This document shows, one piece after another, positions 10,669 to 21,799 of a stretch of DNA of 64,000 bases; position 1 is the first letter of the stretch; every line of letters starts with the position of its first letter. The DNA lies in the NCBI GenBank assembly GCA_950097015.1, contig CATNEN010000014.1, forward strand, positions 1,674,001-1,738,000. Direction: 5' to 3'. This stretch comes from Macrostomum hystrix. Taxonomy: Eukaryota; Platyhelminthes; Macrostomidae. Made by a program: the position numbers and the translations under genes. Below the pieces are notes generated by a model. That model worked only from the letters and a program-made list of their open reading frames with translations. It made no database searches and was not told the DNA's origin.

Positions 10669-12113
10669 ACTTAGTTATTATCTTTACTAAAGCCTGCTTA
10701 TCACAGTGTTTTCTAAATCTTTATAGAATATGTCTATAGCTAGCTAATTAACAACTTAATATCACTTACAAAAATAATGTAAGTTGTCTATCCTTATTAA
10801 ATAAGATTTAAAAAATCTGCAGAAATGTACTTTAAAATCAAGTGCAAATCATATTGGTGCACTTTTGTGGCATTTCGCAGATAGTATCTATTTTGTCAGC
10901 CTGTAATACCTGTATAATAGTCAAGCTCAGGGACCTTGGCACATGTGGCAAACATGCTAGCTGACCCTACCACCCATTAACTACTTAGTTATGGCTCAGG
11001 CAAGATGCTTGATTTGATGCAAGATCCATGACAGATTTTCTAAATTCCACAAGCCATTTATACATTGTTGACCTTAACATTCCAATTGAGTTCACTATTT
11101 AAACTGGTTTGAATGTTTTGTACTTTTGTTGCTATACTTATGGCAATGTTCATTTTTGGTTTTGCACACTTCATACCTACACATAGCTATAGCTGTCAAC
11201 TGCCTGGTACCAGAGGCAAAGCTATACTAAAGTTAAAGCTGAGTTTAACTTCAATACATAACACTGGCATTCTGCTACAAGTTCAATTGTTGCTGCTGCA
11301 CCCAGAACCAGGTGCCATTGTGGAGCACTGGTAGATTCTTGTAGAATCATTGTGCACAGGTCACATGAGCTGCTTATTTCTAATGTGAGTCAAAGCATTC
11401 TGGCCAACAGCCTGCTATCAGTAGAGTTGTATGCAAATGAGTTGTTTTGCGTGCAGTCAAACCATTATTTTCACTTTTTCGCAAGCTTTAAAGCACGCCT
11501 CTAAATTTTCAGACGGTAATGTGTCTTGGATCGTCGAAAATTTAGCAGAACAATTTTCGTCGAATCATTTTAACACTAAGCAAAGTCTAGTGACGTATTT
11601 AAGAACACTTTGCATTTTGTTGAAGAACTGACTTCTTACAGCTTGAATGTGCTCAGACAAATCTCAATTGCCTCTCTCCAGACACTTACATGAGTTTTTT
11701 AAAGCCAAGTGCCAATTATGTCACTTCATTACACTACAAAATAAAGTAGACAATGACCTTGGGTTATTGTTCAGTGCCCAACGTTGAGATTGCTGGTGCT
11801 GGGAGATAAGGTGGGTGTGAAGGCTTTGCTGATTACACTTAAACGTGTTTTCTCTGCGCCCACACGCTCGTAAGTATGACCGCGACTTCAGCTTGATAAG
11901 AATGGAGGGAGGGCTGCTGCTTGAGCTCTGTTTAAATTTAAATCTATCCCAAACCACCGGCTGGCTGTACTCGAAGTGTTCTCTGGTGCGCTTGCTTTGG
12001 CAAGAGAAGTTAAAGAAAACTCTTAGTGAGTGCCTTTTTTCTTGCTCAGCGGAGCAGGCGTTGAAGGACGGACCCAGGCTTGGCCCCGTAGGAGCTTGCA
12101 GGTTGGCACTCTC
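10669..12113. other. Upstream flank of the SLC16 gene
   Basis: AT-rich, with no supported coding region. Close to the start codon lie two 3'-splice-like sites, TTTTTTCTTGCTCAG (ending near 12048) and GGAGCTTGCAG (ending near 12100), which may mark a 5' UTR intron or a trans-splice site. Promoter elements were not recognised. Confidence 0.4.
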
Positions 12114-15100
12114 ATGGCCATGGACGATGAGGATGCGGACATTGGCGTTGGCGGCGACCTGAGGCGGGCCAGCCAGGCCGGGCACAGCCTGCTTCATCAG
12201 CAGTCAGTTGAGCCGGACGACTTTGCCAACGGCAACCTGGCGCCCCCGAATCCGCCGGACAAGGGCTACGGCTGGTTCGTTGTGCTCGGCTCCTTCTTGT
12301 GCAACGCCCTGGTGGACGGCTGCTGCTTCTCATTCGGCGTCCTGCAGCCGCACATCGGCTCGTCTTTCACCGACGCGTCACCTTCGCTCCTGTCGCTGGG
12401 CGGAAGCATCCTCACCGGCACCTACCTGTTCACAGGTGAGCTCCACTTTGCCTGGCCTGAAAGATTTATTTCTTTTTTAAGCTTTTTTTAATTCAAACTC
12501 GTTGCCACTTCAGGTCCTTTAAGCTCCGCCCTGGCCAACATGTTCGGCTGTCGGGCGGTGGTCATCGCCGGCGCTTTCCTTACGATGCTGGCTTTCTTTG
12601 CCGCCTGTTTTGTGTCCAGCATCCACGCCTTCATTGGCGTCTTCGGATTTCTTGGCGGTGAGCTCAATTGAAGTTTACTTGAGCTGGTTCTTACTGAGTG
12701 GTAGAAAATGCACGGGTCCTAGGGGTGATGTGGGGTGGATGGGAGTCTGCTGGTTTGCCCGCTCATTGCACTAGCTTATTTTGCACTAGAGTACACAAAT
12801 AAGCTGACGGTTTTAAGCGGCTTTGAGACGGTAATTATTAACTGACGAAATTTGCTATATTATCCTCGTAAAGATAAACTTACGAGGTTGGCCATTTTTA
12901 TGGCCTTTCTAAAGTGTTTTTATCATTGCTAGTTGTACGATTGCGTTGAAGGGCGTATCGGAGTTCAGTAGTTTGACGGTCTCTTGTCGAGTTGTGCGTT
13001 ATTATGCATCCAGAGCTTGAATTTACCTTGTAGGTTCTTTTCTAAATCAGTTTTATTGGTTTAGCTTGAAAGGTCAGGATAGCCAGTACTCGTAAAATAA
13101 TTATTGCCTCAGGATTTTATTACTCAATGTTCACAAGTACTCACAGATCTACAGTTTGACAGATATTTTAGTTTAGTCACGTGCCATTGGCCCTGTCAGT
13201 GTTGGTAGGTGTTAATCTAATTAGATGACAAGGCATCCATCCTTGTATAAACGCAATAGTAGCTCGTGCCGTTTACCCGTTACCAAGTATTTGCAAACCC
13301 TGTCAACCCGACACCAGGTCTGGGCTTCGGCCTGATCTACCTGCCAGCCGTGGTCACTGTCGGCTTCTGGTTCGAAAAGCGTCGCGCCTTCGCCACCGGT
13401 ATCGCCGTCTGCGGCAGCGGCATCGGCACCGCAGTGTTCGCCCTGCTGACTGACAGCCTGATCGATGTGTACTCCTGGCGAGGCACCCTCATGATCCTGG
13501 CCGGCCTTGTCTTCAACTGCGCCGTTGCTGGCAGCTTCTTCATGCCGCTGGAGCGCTACTACCTCATCCTGACGCTGCGAGAGAGACGACGCCGCGCCAA
13601 AGGCGAGCCGCTGGTTCGCGGCCATATCATTGAGAAGATGATTGAGAACAAGCGGCGCGAGAGGAACATTAGCCAGGGTTCGCTTAACGGGTGGATCATC
13701 ACCACTACTAACAAGGTAGGCGCGCGATAAAATTTGTTACATGATTTAAAGGTCAAATGATGTAGGGACAATTTGAGTTCAGGTGACGTAGGACATTTCT
13801 ATGTCACGTGACTAAGGTGCTTTGGAAAATAACGTGACGTAGAACCATTTGAGATACTTGACGTAGGATCATTTAGAGGTCATGTGACGTAGGAGCATTT
13901 TGAGATCACGTGACTTTGGATCATTTAGAGTTAACGTCACGTAGTAGCATTTAGAGGTCACGTGACGCCATAAATTCGAATTGGGTTCGCATTATAATCG
14001 GGTCATTCCAAGTTCAGGAAGCCGCACTTTTAACTGCTGTCCGGGAGTTGTGTCTAGCTGAACAAATCGATTCGCCTCGCAATCCTGACTCTGACTCGCC
14101 AGGTCGAGCCGCCGCCGCCCGACTTCGATGACCGGCCGGTGCTCGGCACCGAAGCCATCCAACGCATCGCCGAGAACGTCCTGCGCAGAAAAATCAGTCA
14201 CGGCCGTCGCTTCACCACTACGGCTTCGGCCGCTGCCGCCGCTGCTGCCGCCGCCGCTGCAGCCGCATCTGTCAGCGGCGGCGCGGCAGGACCCGGGCCC
14301 CGCAGTGGCACCATCAGCGGCGGCACTGCGGAGGTCGCCACAGCCGGGCTGTACGTGCAGCACCATCAGCAGCAGCGGCCGCTGCTGCCCCAGCTAGTCA
14401 GGGATTATTCGCAGAGCCAGACGTCCCTGTCGCAGCCAAGCCAAAGCTGCCCGCAGTCGAAGGCGCAGTCGATCCAGTCACTGAGCCAGCAGCAGCAGCC
14501 GCAGCAGTCACCGCCAACAGCCGCCGACCAGGCACTGCAAGTTGAGATGCGAGAGGCGATATCCAAGTCCGTACTGCGCGAGATGCACCGGCCCATGAAC
14601 CGGAAGGACGCCTTTCTCATCTCCGGCTCGCTGCACCAGCTGGCCGAGTACACGCAGAGTCGGGCCAGCGTGGCGGGTACCCGGGAGTACTACAAGTCCA
14701 TCACCTCCATCCCGCCGGAGGTGGGCCAGCCGGGCGCTCCGATCAAGTCGGCCATTCGCCAGATGTTGGACTTCAGCATACTGAAGTCGCTCACATTTTG
14801 CCTGCTGCTGTTTACCGCCGTGCTCACCATGATGGGTTAGTTGTTGATGTGCCAGCAGCACCTGATCCCAATAATCCCAGCTGTGTCAGCAGCATCTGAT
14901 CCCAATAATCCCAGCTGTGCCAGCAGCACCTGATCCCAATAATCCCAGCTGTGTCAGCAGCACCTGATCCCAATAATCCCAGCTGTGCCAGCAGCACCTG
15001 ATCCCAATAATCCCAGCTGTGTCAGCAGCACCTGATCCCAATAATCCCAGCTGTGTCAGCAGCATCTGATCCCAATAATCCCAGGTGTGTCAGCAGCACC

Positions 15101-18100
15101 TGATCCCAATAATCCCAGGTGTGTCAGCAGCATCTGATCCCAATAATCCCAGCTGTGTCAGCAGCACCTGATCACAATAATCCCAGCTGTGTCAGCAGCA
15201 CCTGATCCCAATAATCCCAGCTGTGTCAGCAGCATCTGATCCCAATAATCCCAGCTGTGTCAGCAGCACCTGATCACAATAATCCCAGCTGTGTCAGCAG
15301 CACCTGATCACAATAATCCCAGGTGTGTCAGCAGCATCTGATCCCAATAATCCCAGCTGTGTCAGCAGCACCTGATCACAATAATCCCAGCTGTGTCAGC
15401 AGCACATAATCACCTCATTTCGGCCCGGCACAAGCAGCTCAGCTGAGTCGGTCTTTGTCCGTCATAAAACATACCTTGCTTGCTCTTGAATAAAAATTTG
15501 CTGATATCCAAAGTCAGATCAGTTGGACATGCCGCCGTCAGTTTTAGCCACGTGACGACTAGGCTTGCCATATTGAACTTGCGCGTACCTGCTATCTGTA
15601 GATAAGTATTCTCACGGTGATTTGAAGCCCCGCCCACGGCTGTTGTCAGTTTGCGATTCGCGTGATTGACAGCTAGGCTTGGCACTTCCTCTGGCCTGAG
15701 GGCCGTTCATGAACTGCTTTACACATAGCAATGACACCATGGCTTAATTTGACGCTAGTTTAATGCTTCTCGAGTGACTGAACCAAAAATGCTTCTCGAG
15801 TGACTGAACCAAAAATGCTTCTCGAGTGACTGAACCAAAAATGTTTCTCGAGTGACTGAACCAAAAATGCTTCTCGAGTGACTGAACCAAAATGCTTCTC
15901 GAGTGACTGAACCAAAATGTTTCTCGAGTGACTGAACCAAAATGCTTCTCGAGTGACTGAACCAAAATGCTTCTCGAGTGACTGAACCAAAATGCTTCTC
16001 GAGTGACTGAACCAAAATGCTTCTCGAGTGACTGAACCAAAATGCTTCTCGAGTGACTGAACCAAAATGCTTCTCTAGTGACTGAACCAAAAATGCTTCT
16101 CGAGTGACTGAACCAAAAATGCTTCTCGAGTGACTGAACCAAAATGCTTCTCGAGTGACTGAACCAAAAATGCTTCCAAAGTGTCTCAAACGCTTCTTTA
16201 ATGACTCAAACCTTTTTTCTAGCCTCACAAGCGGCTTGTTTCAAGTGTATAATGATTTGTGAAACACTTAACGACTAGCGCTGTCCGGGACGCGTCTTAG
16301 AGGCATATTGGAGTCGCTGAAAATTGCTAATTAGCTGACAGATTACTAATAATTCCTCAAAAGTCGGTCCGTTTCCGATCGTTTCTTTATCTCTGACCAA
16401 GTTCCGCTAGTTCCGTCCCTATCGGGCATCTGCAGCGAGAAGTTCCCTAATTCTCTATTCTTCTCACTGCCCGCAGGCTTCCTGCAGTTCTACCAGTTCA
16501 TCAAGATGTACGCGGTGGCCCGCGGCGTTCCCGACCGGCAGGCCACCATGCTGGTGTTCCTCATCGGCATCACCAACACCATCGGCAGGATTGTGTCAGG
16601 TTAGTGCACATGACCCATCACAGCAGTACCTTCGTAGTCGATTCAACGAGTGTTTTTATTTTCGTATTAGTGATTCTCTAGTCCCAACAGGTGATTCTCT
16701 AGTCCCAACAGGTGATTCTCTAGTCCCAACAGGCGGTTCTCTAGTCCCAACAGGTGATTCTCTAGTCCCAACAGGCGGTTCTCTAGTCCCAACAGGTGAT
16801 TCTCTAGTCCCAACAGGTGATTCTCTAGTCCCAACAGGTGATTCTCTAGTCCCAACAGGTGATTCTCTAGTCCCAACAGGTGATTCTCTAGTCCCAACAG
16901 GTGATTCTCTAGTCCTAACAGGCGGTTCTCTAGTCCCAACAGGTGATTCTCTAGTCCTAACAGGTGATTCTCTAGTCCCAACAGGTGATTCTCTAGTCCC
17001 AACAGGTGATTCTCTAGTCCCAACAGGTGATTCTCTAGTCCCAACAGGTGATTCTCTAGTCCCAACAGGTGATTCTCTAGTCCCAACAGGTGATTCTCTA
17101 GTCCCAACAGGTGATTCTCTAGTCCCAACAGGTGATTCTCTAGTCCTAACAGGTGATTCTCTAGTCCCAACAGGCGGTTCTCTAGTCCCAACAGGTGATT
17201 CTCTAGTTCCAACAGGCGGTTCTCTAGTCCCAACAGGTGATTCTCTAGTCCCAACAGGCGGTTCTCTAGTCCCAACAGGTGATTCTCTAGTCCCAACAGG
17301 CGGTTCTCTAGTCCCAACAGGTGATTCTCTAGTCCCAACAGGTGATTCTCTGGTCCCAACAGGTGATTCTCTAGTCCCAACAGGTGATTCTCTAGTCCCA
17401 ACAGGTGATTCTCTAGTCCAACAGTTGATTCTCTAGTCCCAACAGGTGATTCTCTAGTCCCAACAGGTGATTCTCTGGTCCCAACAGGTGATTCTCTAGT
17501 CCCAACAGGTGATTCTCTAGTCCCAACAGGTGATTCTCTAGTCCAACAGTTGATTCTCTAGTCCCAACAGGTGATTTTCCTGTCCCAACAGTTGATTCTC
17601 TAGTCCCAACAGGTGATTCTCTAGTCCCAACAGGTGATTCTCTAGTCCCAACAGGCGATTGTCTCACCCAAATATTATCTATTGCAGGTTAAAGCGACGT
17701 GGAAATGGTAAATAACTCGCAGCTTGTTGCAGTAATTCAGTTAGTTGTATTTCATATTTTAGTTTCTCTGTGACTTAAAAGAACACCGTTAGCTTTATTA
17801 TATTTGCTTTGTCGTGCATTTTTCACCCCATTTCCAGCCAAGCCTTTGCGCGTCTAAGTTTCCTCCTTACTCTCTGCTCACATAGGCTGGGCCAGCGACC
17901 GACCTTGGGCGGACTGTCTGTGGATAAACAACATCGCTCTGATTGGCTCCGGCTTGGCCACGGCCGCCATTCCCTTCTGCAGCACCTTCCTGCCAATGGT
18001 GATCTGCGCCTGCACCTACGGGCTGTTTATCTGTGAGACTTGATTTGACCTTCATTTGTCCCGTTTGGAAATAGGGTTAAGTTAACCTTCACTTGTCCTT

Positions 18101-18738
18101 TTTATTTTTATTTCATTTGACATTCATTTGTCCTTGACTGGTTGTAACTTTCTTGACCTTCATTTGTCCTTGACTGGTTGTAACTTTCTTGACCTTCATT
18201 TGTCCTCAATGGCTCCCACACCGCAGCTGCCTGGGTGTCGCTGCGCACCATCCTGGTGGTGGAGCTGATGGGTCTGGAGCGGCTGACCAACGCCTTCGGC
18301 CTGCTGCTGCTCTTCCAGGGCGTCGGCATCATTGTCGGCCCGCCGCTCAGCTCGATCATCGATCAACTGGATCCTAGCGGCAACTTCTCGTTGTCGTTTT
18401 ACACCGCCGGCGCCCTGCTGGCGTTGTCGGGCCTGCTTAGCATTCCGCTGCGCGCCCTCAGCCGCTGGGAGGCCAGCAGAGAAGGCCGGCGATCGTCGGC
18501 GGCCGGCAGGAAGGTCAGCAGCTCGGCGGCGCCGCACCGCAGCATTCTCATCTCGTCCTCGCAGCCGATGGGAGCCGACGAGCAGCTGCAGACGGAGCAG
18601 AAGGGCGAGGAGCGACGCGATGCCGGTGGCAGCGAAGCAGTCAAGTCTGCGCCAGCGGCCGAGGCGGAACTGCACTTTCAAAGGCGCAGCGCGCGCGGAG
18701 ACTCGTCGCCGACCGCAGACATCGAGAGCCGGTTGTGA
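12114..18738 (+). CDS. SLC16-family monocarboxylate transporter, seven exons
   Basis: Major-facilitator transporter of the plasma membrane, probably proton-linked for monocarboxylates; substrate not predictable. Exons: 12114-12435, 12514-12657, 13318-13715, 14103-14835, 16477-16599, 17886-18032, 18227-18738; all junctions are GT-AG and phases agree (1,1,0,1,1,1), giving about 792 residues. The family signature PPDKGYGWFVVLGSF opens TM1. Exon 3 has GLGFGLIYLPAVVTVGFWF and KRRAFATGIAVCGSGIGT (TM4-5). Exon 5 ends GITNTIGRIVSG and exon 6 starts WASDRPWADC, the TM8 region with the conserved Arg/Asp pair. Exon 7 has SAWVSLRTILVVELMGLERL, TNAFGLLLLFQG and a polar tail. The TM6-TM7 cytosolic loop (exon 4) is long, with Ala and Gln/Ser runs. 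Introns 3-6 carry arrays. I chose the first Met of a Met-Ala-Met pair; 12120 is an alternative. Confidence 0.93.
13735..13990. repeat. Degenerate tandem repeat with CACGTGAC words (SLC16 intron 3)
   Basis: Nine or so diverged copies of a 25-30 bp unit combining CATTTGAGGTCA-type sequence with ACGTGACGTAGGA. Two copies contain the exact palindrome GTCACGTGAC (13803-13812 and 13957-13966) and a third a one-base variant at 13905-13914. Several also contain TGACGTA. Confidence 0.75.
14846..15408. repeat. 34-bp minisatellite (SLC16 intron 4)
   Basis: About 16 copies of a 34-bp unit with core CAGCACCTGATCCCAATAAT followed by CCCAGCTGTGT. It begins about 10 bp downstream of the exon 4 donor. Few variants occur (CATCTGAT, CAGGTGTG, GATCACAAT), some repeating in the same order, which points to block duplication. 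Confidence 0.95.
15409..15761. other. Unique spacer between two arrays (SLC16 intron 4)
   Basis: About 350 bp of non-repetitive intron between the 34-bp and the 25-bp arrays. It includes another CACGTGAC word at about 15550. No exon with family similarity was seen. Confidence 0.5.
15762..16180. repeat. 25-26-bp minisatellite (SLC16 intron 4)
   Basis: About 16 copies of a unit with core TGCTTCTCGAGTGACTGAAC followed by CAAAA or CAAAAA; the A-run length makes the unit 25 or 26 bp. Nearly every copy contains an XhoI-type CTCGAG. Confidence 0.95.
16672..17665. repeat. 21-bp minisatellite (SLC16 intron 5)
   Basis: About 47 copies of a 21-bp unit, GTGATTCTCTAGTCCCAACA plus G. Variants GCGGTT and GTCCTAAC alternate with the main form. 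In the sense of the host gene each junction reads AACAG|GTGATT, so every unit carries an AG|GT splice-like juxtaposition. The array fills most of the intron between exons 5 and 6. Confidence 0.97.
18055..18212. repeat. Short ~35-bp tandem repeat (SLC16 intron 6)
   Basis: Three to four imperfect copies of a unit containing ACCTTCATTTGTCCTTGACT and GGTTGTAACTTTCTTG, ending just upstream of the exon 7 acceptor (CACACCGCAG). Confidence 0.8.
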
Positions 18739-19104
18739 CGAGCTCGACGCAGACTTTGTCCATCGCTCTGACGCCCTGTCCCTGCAAACTAATCTAGGAC
18801 TGCATAGTTTCTGTTCTTGCTTTCATTCTGCAGCTCTTCATATGTTAGTTATTCAGCGAGCTTGTACATTTCACTGCTGCCCATCTCGCTCATTGCTGCA
18901 CCAGTTGAAGAGAAATTCAATTTTTTACCGCAGCTTTTTAGTTGAACCGCTGAGATTTGAGACTTGGTGTTTATGTAGCAGCATTGCAGTCTCGACTTGA
19001 AGTATAAGGCAAAGGCTGAAAGCCTTCAGATCCCGTTTTATATTCTTTTGGTTGCAAAATATTTGCTTCGTGAATTTTTCATTTTTAAGCACCGAATATG
19101 TGAT
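18739..19104. other. 3' flank of SLC16
   Basis: Between the SLC16 stop and the 28-bp array. It is probably 3' UTR. An upstream first exon of METTL2 could lie here but I could not identify one. No canonical AATAAA was seen. Confidence 0.35.
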
Positions 19105-20365
19105 TTTGGCCCTCACTCTCCCAGATCCCCTACTGAGCCCTCACTCTCCCAGATCCCCATACTGAGCCCTCACTCTCCCAGATCCCATACTGAGCCCTCA
19201 CTCTCCCAGATCCCCTACTGAGCCCTCACTCTCCCAGATCCCATACTGAGCCCTCACTCTCCCAGATCCCCTACTGAGCCCTCACTCTCCCAGATCCCCT
19301 ACTGAGCCCTCACTCTCCCAGATCCCATACTGAGCCCTCACTCTCCCAGATCCCCATACTGAGCCCTCACTCTCCCAGATCCCCATACTGAGCCCTCACT
19401 CTCCCAGATCCCATACTGAGCCCTCACTCTCCCAGATCCCCTACTGAGCCCTCACTCTCCCAGACCCCCATTTTGAGCCCTCACTCTCCCAGATCCCATA
19501 CTGAGCCCTCACTCTCCCAGATCCCATACTGAGCCCTCACTCTCCCAGATCCCCATTTTGAGCCCTCACTCTCCCAGATCCCATACTGAGCCCTCACTCT
19601 CCCAGATCCCCTACTGAGCCCTCACTCTCCCAGATCCCCTACTGAGCCCTCACTCTCCCAGATCCCATACTGAGCCCTCACTCTCCCAGATCCCCATACT
19701 GAGCCCTCACTCTCCCAGATCCCCATACTGAGCCCTCACTCTCCCAGATCCCATACTGAGCCCTCACTCTCCCAGATCCCCTACTGAGCCCTCACTCTCC
19801 CAGACCCCCATTTTGAGCCCTCACTCTCCCAGATCCCATACTGAGCCCTCACTCTCCCAGATCCCATACTGAGCCCTCACTCTCCCAGATCCCCATTTTG
19901 AGCCCTCATTCTCCCAGATCCCATACTGAGCCCTCACTCTCCCAGATCCCATACTGAGCCCTCATTCTCCCAGATCCCATACTGAGCCCTCACTCTCCCA
20001 GATCCCATACTGAGCCCTCACTCTCCCAGATCCCCATACTGAGCCCTCACTCTCCCAGATCCCCATTTTGAGCCCTCATTCTCCCAGATCCCATACTGAG
20101 CCCTCACTCTCCCAGATCCCCTACTGAGCCCTCACTCTCCCAGACCCCCATTTTGAGCCCTCACTCTCCCAGATCCCATACTGAGCCCTCACTCTCCCAG
20201 ATCCCCATACTGAGCCCTCACTCTCCCAGATCCCATACTGAGCCCTCACTCTCCCAGATCCCCATACTGAGCCCTTACTCTCCCAGATCCCCATACTGAG
20301 CCCTCACTCTCCCAGATCCCCATTTTGAGCCCTCACTCTCCCAGATCCCCATTTTGAGCCCTTAG
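19105..20365. repeat. 27-29-bp minisatellite upstream of METTL2
   Basis: About 45 copies of a unit with core CCCTCACTCTCCCAGATCCC followed by (C)ATACTGAG or (C)CATTTTGAG. Blocks of about ten units recur in the same variant order (compare 19230-19560 with 19590-19910), so larger segments were duplicated. The plus-strand unit resembles a 3' splice site (CTCACTCTCCCAG). Confidence 0.97.
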
Positions 20366-20436
20366 TCTCAGACCCCTAAATTTTAAACTTCTCTGAGACA
20401 TCAATTTTAAATCAGTAGCCGCGCAATTTTCATCAG

Positions 20437-21744
20437 AATCTGGAAGCTTCGCCATCATTGCCGCCGTTTGCGGCCGAAGCTGCAACCGTGGCAGAGCCCG
20501 CAGGTGACGACAACGGCAGCCGTCCTTCCGGCTTCGGCGGCCGCTTCCTCACCGATGAGTCGCGCGTATTCGAGCAGAACGCCTGGGACAACGCACACTG
20601 CAGCCCCGCTGAGGAGGCCGCCCTGCTGGCCAAAGTCGAAGCCAACGCCGCCAGAAGAATTCCGGCCGATGTGGCGCAGAAGCTGGACGATGAAGCGGCC
20701 AGCAATTGGGACAAGTGCGGATGAGCTGATAGTGCTATATAAAGTAGCCGCAATGGAGTGGTACTTTATAGGCACATGTTTTTTAGCCAATCACAAACAC
20801 TTGTAACTTGTAACTTGGCTGGCCGGTCTAGCCAATCACAAACACCACGCCGGTCTAGCCAATCACAAACACAAGGCCGGTCAATGCCATCCTTTTTGGC
20901 CTCACCCGCTGCCCGCAGATTCTATTCCGTACATCGGGACGGCTTCTTCAAGGACAGGCACTGGCTGTTCACCGAGTTCGAAGAGCTGCGAACCGCCGCC
21001 CGTGTCCTGGAGGTCGGCTGCGGCCCTGGCAACTCCGTCCTGCCGCTACTGCAGGCCGCCTCCTCGGCTGCTGAACCAGAAGGCAGGGCCTCAGCCTGCA
21101 CCGGCTTGCAGAAGCTCTTCGCCTGTGACTTCTCTCCCAGGGCCGTCCAGCTTCTATCCGAGTCGCCCGAGTGCCAGCGCGATGAGAGGCGAGTAGAGAA
21201 AAACTGGGAGCAATAAATGCCTATTGAGATTGATGGTGGGAGCAGAGGGCTGGATGGCCAGAGTAGAAAGTCAGCACGCACACGCCGCCCATCCCTCAGG
21301 TGCGTGCCTTTCGTGTGGGACGTGGCCAGCCAGGAGCTGCCAGAGTCGGTGGCCCAGCAGCTGCCGCCGGGCTCGCTGGACGCGGTGCTGTTGGTGTTCG
21401 TGCTGTCCGCCATGCGACCCAGTCAGATGTCGGCAGCCGTCAGCCGCCTGGTCCCCCTGCTGCGGCCCGGCGGCTCGCTGCTGTTCCGCGACTACGGCCG
21501 GCTGGACCTCGCCCAGACACGCCTGCCTCCCGGCCGCTGCCTGGCTGACAACCTGTACGCCAGGGGCGACGGCACCAGGGTGTACTTCTTCAGCGAGTCC
21601 GACTGCGAGCGACTGTTCGGCCAGGAGGCGGGCCTGACCAGGCGGCAGCTCATCACGGACAGGCGGCTCATTGTTAACAGAGCCAAGCAGTTGAAGATGT
21701 TTCGCGTGTGGGTGCAGGCCAAGTTCAGCAAACAAACTGACTAG
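20437..21744 (+). CDS. METTL2: METTL2-type tRNA m3C32 methyltransferase, 5' end unresolved
   Basis: SAM-dependent methyltransferase that makes 3-methylcytidine at tRNA position 32. The exon 20437-20714 includes FGGRFLTDESRVFEQNAWDN and ends NWDK. Exon 20919-21188 starts FYSVHRDGFFKDRHWLFTEF, then the SAM-binding RVLEVGCGPGNSVLPLLQ and ACDFSPRAVQLL. Exon 21300-21744 has CVPFVWDVA, LDAVLLVFVLSAM, LLRPGGSLLFRDYGRLD, YARGDGTRVYFF and DRRLIVNRAKQLKMFRVWVQ, as in the family. Intron 1 is GT-AG; intron 2 only restores the frame with a GC donor (GAGAG|GCGAGT). No in-frame ATG exists in the first recognised exon, which opens after TTTTCATCAG, so the start is in an unseen upstream exon, possibly before the 28-bp array. 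The spacer between the FTEF motif and the SAM motif is much shorter than in human METTL2. Confidence 0.9.
20805..20888. repeat. ~26-bp CCAAT-containing repeat (METTL2 intron 1)
   Basis: Three to four copies of TAGCCAATCACAAACAC joined by short spacers with GCCGGTC. It is the small private array of this intron. Each copy carries a CCAAT box, which may be incidental. Confidence 0.8.
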
Positions 21745-21772
21745 CTGGGTTGGTGGTCAGGCTTATTTACTG

Positions 21773-21778
21773 AATAAA
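21773..21778 (+). terminator. Probable polyadenylation signal of METTL2
   Basis: AATAAA 29 nt after the METTL2 stop codon, followed by a T/G-rich stretch (TCTTGATTCTGCAG). Confidence 0.7.
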
Positions 21779-21799
21779 CTCTTGATTCTGCAGTTCTGT

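Noticed and set aside
16591-17436. 281-codon open frame of TGDSLVP repeats and its antisense 244-codon partner
   Set aside because: This is the 21-bp array of SLC16 intron 5, flanked by good splice sites of matching phase. It is not a repeat protein.
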